A stretch of DNA of 39,802 bases from Mycolicibacterium septicum DSM 44393 (GTDB lineage: Bacteria; Actinomycetota; Actinomycetes; Mycobacteriales; Mycobacteriaceae). The stretch is taken from the NCBI RefSeq assembly GCF_000455325.1, contig NZ_HG322953.1:604589-644390 (forward strand). Direction: 5' to 3'. Positions 35,491-39,802 of the stretch are shown one piece after another; positions within the stretch are counted from its first letter, which is position 1, and every line of letters begins with the position of its first letter. The position numbers were made by a program, and so were the translations under genes. The notes beneath the pieces are model-generated. The model made no database searches and was not told the DNA's origin. It was given only the letters and a program-made list of their open reading frames with translations.

Positions 35491-36063
35491 GTGCCGGTTG
35501 ATGGGCGGGTTGGGGCAAAGGCGCGGATCGCCGCGCGCGCACTCGGTGGTGCCGCGGTGATCGCGATGGTCGTGGTGGGTTGTTCGGCTGTTACCGGCGG
35601 TACCGCACAGGTGGATTCCGCCGCGGCGCCCGAGTACCGGGCGTCGGTGAAGGCATCGATCGAGGAGTCCTCGGCGAGCTCGGTGACCCGCGAATCCGAA
35701 CGGCAGGCCTCCCTGACCACGCGCGCCGTGCACACCGTGTGCGAGGACCTCAGTACCTCGGCCGTCGACGCGGTCAATGCGGTCAACGGCTATGTCGAGG
35801 CCGTCAACAACAACGGCGACACCGCAGCCAAGGCGGGCCCCGCGATCGACGGGCTGAACCGCAGCGCCGATCTGGTCAGCTCCGGTCTGTCCGACGCGCT
35901 GTCACCGGATCTGCGCGCCGCGCTGACCGAGTGGGTCGACTCGGCAAGAGTCCTTGTGGCGGCGATTTCCGGCCATGTCGGCCCAGACCAGTTCAACGCG
36001 GCGTCGACGCGATCGAACACCGCCCGAGAGAACGCACTGACCAGATGCGACAAGGCTTACTGA
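35491..36063 (+). CDS. Probable secreted lipoprotein, function unknown
   Basis: This 190-residue protein has a signal sequence with lipobox V-V-G-Cys31, so it is very likely a membrane-anchored lipoprotein. The mature part is mostly helical with long stretches of Ala, Ser and Asp and two conserved cysteines (in HTVCED and TRCDKAY) that may form a disulfide near the ends. It corresponds by position to M. tuberculosis Rv2240c, as I recall, whose function is not known. It starts with GTG 35491 and is divergent from aceE, with 145 bp between. No catalytic motif is present. Confidence 0.75.
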   Translation: MPVDGRVGAKARIAARALGGAAVIAMVVVGCSAVTGGTAQVDSAAAPEYRASVKASIEESSASSVTRESERQASLTTRAVHTVCEDLSTSAVDAVNAVNGYVEAVNNNGDTAAKAGPAIDGLNRSADLVSSGLSDALSPDLRAALTEWVDSARVLVAAISGHVGPDQFNAASTRSNTARENALTRCDKAY

Positions 36064-36210
36064 CCGGCGGAGCGACAAACTCGCCCGCCGGACACCCGCA
36101 CCGGTGGGTCGGCGTGCGACGATAGGGCACAACACGCATCGCACGCGCGAATGAAGCGGGCAACGGACAAGTCTTGAGAGAGGCTCGAAGAAAGGTTAAG
36201 GAGGACGACG

Positions 36211-36648
36211 GTGGTCGCGGCGGCGGGGACGGACTCAGGCCCGAACTACGCCCACATCCTGGGGATCCAGAAGGATCAGATAGTCCAGGAACTGGGTTGG
36301 GACGAGGATAGCGACGACAACATCCGGGCCGACATCGAGGAAGCGTGCGGCTCCGAGCTGCTCGACGAGGATTCGGACGAAGTCGTAGATGTTGTATTGC
36401 TCTGGTGGAGAGACGACGACGGGGATCTGGTCGACCGGCTCATGGACGCCATCACCCCACTCTCCGAGGACGGCGTGATCTGGGTGGTGACGCCCAAGAC
36501 GGGCAAGCCCGGGCACGTGCTGCCCGCGGAGATCGCCGAATCGGCGCCGACGGCGGGTCTGATGCAGACCTCGTCGGCCAAGTTGGGGGACTGGACAGCG
36601 AGCCGGCTGGTGCAGCCGAAATCGAAGGCCGCTGGAAAGAGGGGCTAG
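36211..36648 (+). CDS. DUF3052 family protein
   Basis: This 145-residue acidic protein has the conserved DUF3052 pattern: GIQKDQIVQELGWDEDSDDN, IEEACGSELLDEDSDE and VVLLWWRDDDGDLVDRLMDA. It is found across mycobacteria (Rv2239c position, from memory). AAGGAGG lies seven bases before GTG 36211. Its TAG shares one base with the ahpE GTG (TAGTG), so they are coupled. The Asp-rich surface and lack of any enzyme motif point to a small cytosolic binding protein; its role, perhaps linked to peroxide defence through AhpE, is unknown. Confidence 0.88.
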   Translation: MVAAAGTDSGPNYAHILGIQKDQIVQELGWDEDSDDNIRADIEEACGSELLDEDSDEVVDVVLLWWRDDDGDLVDRLMDAITPLSEDGVIWVVTPKTGKPGHVLPAEIAESAPTAGLMQTSSAKLGDWTASRLVQPKSKAAGKRG

Positions 36649-37109
36649 TGCTCGCTGTCGGTGCCCCAGCGCCCGATTTCACGCTCCGGGACCAGAACGG
36701 CAGGCCGATCACCCTCAGCGGGTACCGCGGCGCCAAGGACGTGCTGCTGGTGTTCTTCCCGCTGGCCTTCACCGGCGTGTGTGAGGGCGAACTCGGAGAG
36801 ATCCGCGACAAGCTGCCGTTGTACGAGAACGACGACACGGCGACGCTGGCCATCTCGGTCGGACCGCCTCCGACGCACAAGATCTGGTCGATCGAAAGCG
36901 GATTCACGTTCCCGGTGCTGTCGGATTTCTGGCCGCACGGCGCGGTCACCCAGGCCTACGGCGTGTTCAACTCCGATGCCGGATACCCGAACCGGGGCAC
37001 GTTCGTCGTCGACCGGGCCGGCCAGATCCGCTTCGCGGAGATGATGGACCCGGGCCAGGCACGCGATCAAGCCGTGTGGCGGGAGGCGCTGGCCGCCTTA
37101 CGGGTCTAG
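36648..37109 (+). CDS. ahpE: One-cysteine peroxiredoxin AhpE
   Basis: This 153-residue peroxiredoxin has exactly the length of M. tuberculosis AhpE. The peroxidatic Cys45 is in PLAFTGVC, with the Pro/Thr environment of the family; no resolving cysteine is present, so it is a 1-Cys enzyme needing mycothiol/mycoredoxin as reductant. Further conserved blocks are SVGPPPTHKIW and SDFWPHGAV. GTG 36648 overlaps the stop of the DUF3052 gene by one base. A GC-rich hairpin follows the stop at 24 bp. Confidence 0.94.
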   Translation: MLAVGAPAPDFTLRDQNGRPITLSGYRGAKDVLLVFFPLAFTGVCEGELGEIRDKLPLYENDDTATLAISVGPPPTHKIWSIESGFTFPVLSDFWPHGAVTQAYGVFNSDAGYPNRGTFVVDRAGQIRFAEMMDPGQARDQAVWREALAALRV

Positions 37110-37132
37110 CCAGTCTTTGCGGGATTTCCGGT

Positions 37133-37149
37133 CACGCCGTCTCGGCGTG
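37133..37149 (+). terminator. Hairpin after ahpE
   Basis: CACGCCG (37133-37139), loop TCT, CGGCGTG (37143-37149): a perfect 7-bp GC-rich stem 24 bases after the ahpE stop and 16 bases before the tRNA gene. Its place suits a terminator for the DUF3052-ahpE unit; no U-run follows. Confidence 0.5.
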
Positions 37150-37165
37150 TACCGTGCCTGCGACG

Positions 37166-37240
37166 GGGCGCGTAGCTCAGTGGTAGAGCTCTGGTTTTAC
37201 ACACCAGCGGTCGGCGGTTCGATACCGTCCGCGCCCACCA
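37166..37240 (+). tRNA. tRNA-Val (anticodon UAC)
   Basis: The cloverleaf is complete: acceptor GGGCGCG pairs with CGCGCCC (37230-37236) followed by A and an encoded CCA (37238-37240). The D-arm is GCTC-AGTGGTA-GAGC, the anticodon arm CTGGT-TTTACAC-ACCAG with anticodon TAC (reads GUA/GUG Val codons), and the T-arm GGCGG-TTCGATA-CCGTC includes one G-U pair. Position after ahpE is the only stable RNA gene of the window. Confidence 0.95.
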
Positions 37241-37255
37241 TCAAATTCCCTGGTC

Positions 37256-37759
37256 CTAGGACCACACCGGCTTCGCGCGTTTGAGCGCGAGTTCCTGGCC
37301 CCGCATGACGGTCTCACCCCAGCACGAAGGGCTCTCCCGGGAGAACTTCATGTTGACGAACCCGGTGAGATCGCGCCTGATGACGTACTTGAACGCAACC
37401 GGGCCCGTCTTCGGCTGGGAGCTGCCGGGTCGGCACTGCACGCCGGGGTTGACGCGCTCACCGACCCAGGCGCCCTTGTGCCGGTCGGCGCCGTCATCCC
37501 ACGACAGGTCCAGCTGCCAGTCGCCCTCCGGCGCGGGCGAGTGCACGCGCAGACATTCGGGCCCGCAGCCCGTCAGGGTCCAGTCGTAGGGGTGCGGCGC
37601 GGCGTTGCCCGAGGTCTCGGTGACCGTGTAGACGCCCGGCCGGGGCAGCGGCGGAGCCGGTGGCTCAGGGGCGGCGGCCGGCGGGGTCGATGACTGCAGG
37701 CCGCCGAGCGCGAATCCGATTGCCAGCGAAACGGCAACCAGGACAATGGCGTCTTTCAA
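37256..37759 (-). CDS. Small secreted or membrane-anchored protein, function unknown
   Basis: This 167-residue protein has an N-terminal hydrophobic segment at 4-21 (signal or anchor), a Pro/Ala-rich linker at 25-41 and a compact domain with four cysteines (65, 69, 109, 146) that probably form two disulfides. Tryptophans and the YDWTLTGCG motif suggest a small beta-sheet fold; similar mycobacterial secreted proteins exist, but I recognise no named family. It reads toward the tRNA gene and ends 16 bp from it on the other strand. Confidence 0.75.
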   Translation of the reverse strand: MKDAIVLVAVSLAIGFALGGLQSSTPPAAAPEPPAPPLPRPGVYTVTETSGNAAPHPYDWTLTGCGPECLRVHSPAPEGDWQLDLSWDDGADRHKGAWVGERVNPGVQCRPGSSQPKTGPVAFKYVIRRDLTGFVNMKFSRESPSCWGETVMRGQELALKRAKPVWS

Positions 37760-37820
37760 AGGGACCTCCGCGTCGGATCATATCCGCGCAGTCCGCGATA
37801 CCCTGCGGTACCACCAGAGT

Positions 37821-38213
37821 TCAGTTCCCGGCGAAGAACTCCAGGGCGATACCGTCGGGGTCGCGGAAGCTCAGTCCCGACCCGTACGGCGCGTCGACGA
37901 TCCCGCCGTGGGCGATGCCCAGCCCGTCGAGCCGCTCCACCCAGGCCTGCAGGTCCGCACGTGACGCGCAGCCGAAGCCGACGTGGTCCAGGCCCACCCG
38001 GAACTCGCTGAAACCCTCGTCGGGCGCGGGATTCCGGTGTTGATGGATGCCGAACAGCGTGCCGCCCTCCAACAGCCACACCAGGTGATGGAAGCCGGCG
38101 TCGGTGTCCTCGTCGAGCACCGGATCGGCGCCGAACAGCGTGCGGTACCACGGGCCGCTGACCGCCAGATCGCGGACGGTGACCGCCACATGAGCGAGCG
38201 CGGGGAACGTCAT
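37821..38213 (-). CDS. VOC (glyoxalase/dioxygenase-fold) family protein
   Basis: This 130-residue VOC-fold protein has two beta-alpha-beta-beta-beta modules: AHVAVTVRDL with His8 at the start, and LDHVGFG with His77, ending IALEFFAGN with Glu125; these are the usual metal-ligand positions. Members are glyoxalases, extradiol dioxygenases or resistance-type binding proteins, so no single reaction can be given. It begins 14 bp downstream of the stop of the MpaB-like gene on the same strand, so the two are likely cotranscribed. Confidence 0.85.
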   Translation of the reverse strand: MTFPALAHVAVTVRDLAVSGPWYRTLFGADPVLDEDTDAGFHHLVWLLEGGTLFGIHQHRNPAPDEGFSEFRVGLDHVGFGCASRADLQAWVERLDGLGIAHGGIVDAPYGSGLSFRDPDGIALEFFAGN

Positions 38214-38227
38214 CTTCGCCTCCTCGA

Positions 38228-39055
38228 TCAGACCACCCGTTTGCCGAAGCGGTCACGGATCCGCATGTCCCACAGATAAAGCTGGTAGCCCAACAGCCAC
38301 ACCTCGTGCGGGATCACGCGATCGGCGACCCGCAGCCCGGCCAGCAACCGCTCGAACCGCCGCTGTTGATCGGCCGTCCAGCTCATCCGCATGTGACCGC
38401 GGAACTCCGCGGGCAGGAACCCGGTGGTGGCGAACAGGTTGAACCGCCCGGCCAGCAGCCTTATCGGCGCGGGCAGGAACGCCATCGCGGCCACCCCGTG
38501 CAGGTGCTCGCGCACGGGCGGGTCGATCCGCAGGTCCTGCAGCGACTGCTTCCAGTACGCGTCGAAGGCGTTGCGGTCCTCGGGCCACATCTCGTCGCGC
38601 ACCTGCAGAGTGGTGCCCAGGGTGCGGGCGTCGGCATAGATCGCGTCGGCGGATTCCTCGTCGAGCGGGCCGTAGAGGAACTCGTGCATGTCGACGTAGT
38701 AGCGGTACAGGCAGGCCGCCACCCACAGTTGCAACCGCGGGTCGAAAGCGTTGTAGGACACCGGGCTTGACTTCCGTGAGCGGACCATGGCGTGCACCCT
38801 GTCGATCTGGGCGCGCAGCAGCGCACGGTCGGCATCGGTGCCCATGGTGGCCGCGGCCAGGTAGGTGCCGGTGGTGCGGGCTCGTTTGAACGGATGCTTG
38901 TAGACGTTGCCGCTGTCCACCGGGCTCTCCAGGACGCCGTAACCGACACCCGGGGCCGACAACTGCATGATCACGTTGGCCGCGGGCAGCAGCGCCGCCG
39001 CCGGGTTGAGCAGATCGGTGACCCGTCGCGGGCGTCGTGCCGGACCCAGCCTCAT
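38228..39055 (-). CDS. MpaB/DUF2236-like oxygenase-family protein
   Basis: This 275-residue protein resembles the DUF2236 family, whose fungal member MpaB is a membrane-bound, haem-type oxygenase. Conserved features are the PGVGYGVLESPVDSGNVYKHP start, AQIDRVHAMVR with a conserved His, YVDMHEFLYGPL, and the WPEDRNAFDAYW block. The ATG at 39055 is chosen as the first codon before the conserved part; a longer reading from 39379 would cross the divergent cobD gene. The substrate is unknown. The gene matches the Rv2237 position, from memory. It is 35 bp from the divergent cobD start. Confidence 0.8.
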   Translation of the reverse strand: MRLGPARRPRRVTDLLNPAAALLPAANVIMQLSAPGVGYGVLESPVDSGNVYKHPFKRARTTGTYLAAATMGTDADRALLRAQIDRVHAMVRSRKSSPVSYNAFDPRLQLWVAACLYRYYVDMHEFLYGPLDEESADAIYADARTLGTTLQVRDEMWPEDRNAFDAYWKQSLQDLRIDPPVREHLHGVAAMAFLPAPIRLLAGRFNLFATTGFLPAEFRGHMRMSWTADQQRRFERLLAGLRVADRVIPHEVWLLGYQLYLWDMRIRDRFGKRVV

Positions 39056-39090
39056 GAATTCGAGTAGACCACTTGTGAGACGCTGCCGAG

Positions 39091-39802
39091 GTGTTTGCGC
39101 GTAGAAGCCGACGAGCCTGGCAGGGTCGCGCCGCCGGTATCGCCGTGGGATTCCTGGCCGACCTGCTGCTGGGGGATCCGCGCCGCGGGCATCCCGTGGC
39201 CGGGTTCGGCACTGGCGCAGCACGGTTGGAAAAGCTGATCTACGCCGACAATCGCGGGGCAGGCGTCCTGCACACCGGGCTGTTGCTCGGCGGGCTGGCC
39301 GGGCTGGGCTGGGCCGCGGGGCGCGGCGACCGGGTCTGGGTGACGGCCGCGGCCACCTACGTCGCGCTCGGCGGCACATCGCTCAACCGGGTCGGGCATC
39401 AGATGGCGACGCTGCTCGCCACCGACGACGTGGCCGGAGCCCGCCGGCTACTGCCCTCCCTGTGCGGGCGGGATCCCGCCGCGCTGAATGTCTCGGGCCT
39501 GACCAGGGCCACCGTGGAATCGCTGGCCGAGAACACCTCTGACGCCCAGGTGGCACCGCTGTTCTGGGCGGCGATCGGCGGGGTACCCGGGGTGCTGGTG
39601 TACCGGGGAGCCAACACGCTGGACGCGATGATCGGGCACCGCTCGCCGCGCTACAACTACTTCGGTTGGGCTGCAGCCAGATTCGACGATGTACTGAACT
39701 ATCTGCCGGCCCGGTTGACCGGGGTGCTGGCGGTGCTGTGTGCCCCGGTGGTGGAGGGGTCGCCGGCCGCGGCGTTGCGCGCCTGGCGGCGCGACGCGTC
39801 CC
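39091..39802 (+). CDS. cobD: Adenosylcobinamide-phosphate synthase CobD/CbiB, 5' part
   Basis: The gene runs off the window end; 237 residues are seen. It encodes the integral membrane enzyme that joins the aminopropanol side chain to cobyric acid in cobalamin synthesis. Family marks are the opening LADLLLGDPRRGHPV, the block ATVESLAENTSDAQVAPLFW, and NTLDAMIGHRSPRYNYFGW. Hydrophobic helices are visible near 70-105 and again after 200. GTG 39091 is the first start after the divergent MpaB-like gene. Only about the first three quarters of the protein (usually 310-320 residues) lies inside. Confidence 0.92.
   Translation, partial: MFARRSRRAWQGRAAGIAVGFLADLLLGDPRRGHPVAGFGTGAARLEKLIYADNRGAGVLHTGLLLGGLAGLGWAAGRGDRVWVTAAATYVALGGTSLNRVGHQMATLLATDDVAGARRLLPSLCGRDPAALNVSGLTRATVESLAENTSDAQVAPLFWAAIGGVPGVLVYRGANTLDAMIGHRSPRYNYFGWAAARFDDVLNYLPARLTGVLAVLCAPVVEGSPAAALRAWRRDAS

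Noticed and set aside
35346..35786. N-terminal extension of aceE by 147 codons
   Set aside because: It would overlap the divergent lipoprotein gene; TTG 35345 with AAGGAG and alignment to the known N-terminus is better supported.
39056..39379. N-terminal extension of the MpaB-like protein
   Set aside because: It runs antisense through cobD, whose conserved start is clear, and has a low-complexity composition.

Overview
The window is 39.8 kb of GC-rich, densely coded DNA from a mycobacterium, most likely the genus Mycolicibacterium or a close relative; I do not name a species. The strongest evidence is an intact FAS-II operon for mycolic acid synthesis (fabD-acpM-kasA-kasB-accD6, all on the minus strand) with mabR and aceE upstream of it. 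Supporting markers are a mycothiol-linked formaldehyde dehydrogenase (mscR), AhpE, frequent GTG/TTG starts, 4-nt ATGA/GTGA gene overlaps and apparently leaderless promoters. From memory, much of the gene order follows the M. tuberculosis Rv2236c-Rv2260 neighbourhood (cobD, Rv2237, ahpE, Rv2239c, Rv2240c, aceE, mabR, fabD...accD6, glpD1, TetR, FAD oxidase, lipid kinase, Rv2256c, Rv2257c, mscR, MBL), interrupted by genes that look like accessory insertions.

Layout. 1-5.8 kb: a frameshifted TPP-dependent decarboxylase/acetolactate synthase-like gene, a LapA-type membrane protein coupled to a SABATH-type carboxyl methyltransferase, a SHOCT membrane protein, a styrene monooxygenase-like flavoprotein and a GH5-like lipoprotein. 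5.8-7.6 kb: an MBL hydrolase plus mscR detoxification pair with a readable promoter/operator. 7.6-12.9 kb: a regulator-like helical protein, a serine beta-lactamase-like hydrolase, a DUF3145 protein, and a secreted DUF4185 protein (candidate endo-D-arabinanase) next to a small Cys-rich secreted protein. 13-18 kb: a divergent cluster of SDR, patatin and flavin monooxygenase on one side and a TetR and an HSL-family esterase on the other, fitting oxidation of an alcohol through a ketone to an ester and its hydrolysis. 18-22.6 kb: a glycerolipid module (DAG-kinase-like, AGPS-like FAD oxidase, TetR, glpD). 22.7-25.5 kb: a DUF2235 hydrolase and a LysR/SDR divergent pair with a clear operator-like repeat. 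25.6-35.3 kb: the FAS-II operon, mabR and aceE. 35.5-39.8 kb: a lipoprotein, DUF3052, ahpE, tRNA-Val(UAC), a small secreted protein, a VOC protein, an MpaB-like oxygenase and the 5' part of cobD.

How it works together. AceE makes acetyl-CoA; AccD6 carboxylates it to malonyl-CoA; FabD loads malonate on AcpM; KasA and KasB elongate meromycolate chains; MabR controls the operon. The fabD promoter region carries a TTTTGT-N9-ACAAAA palindrome of the form I recall for MabR, plus a second half-site. Several RNA-level structures stand out: a 48-nt perfect palindrome after accD6, a related hairpin between aceE and mabR, a hairpin directly after kasA, and a tandem 15-bp repeat between fabD and acpM.

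No mobile element, CRISPR array, phage or toxin-antitoxin pair was seen. No stretch over 300 bases lacks a gene; the longest gaps are about 160 bp. I see no single unmistakable new system; the best candidates for new biology are the DUF4185/secreted-protein pair, the AGPS-kinase-GlpD lipid module, the divergent monooxygenase cluster, and the RNA/operator elements of the FAS-II region.
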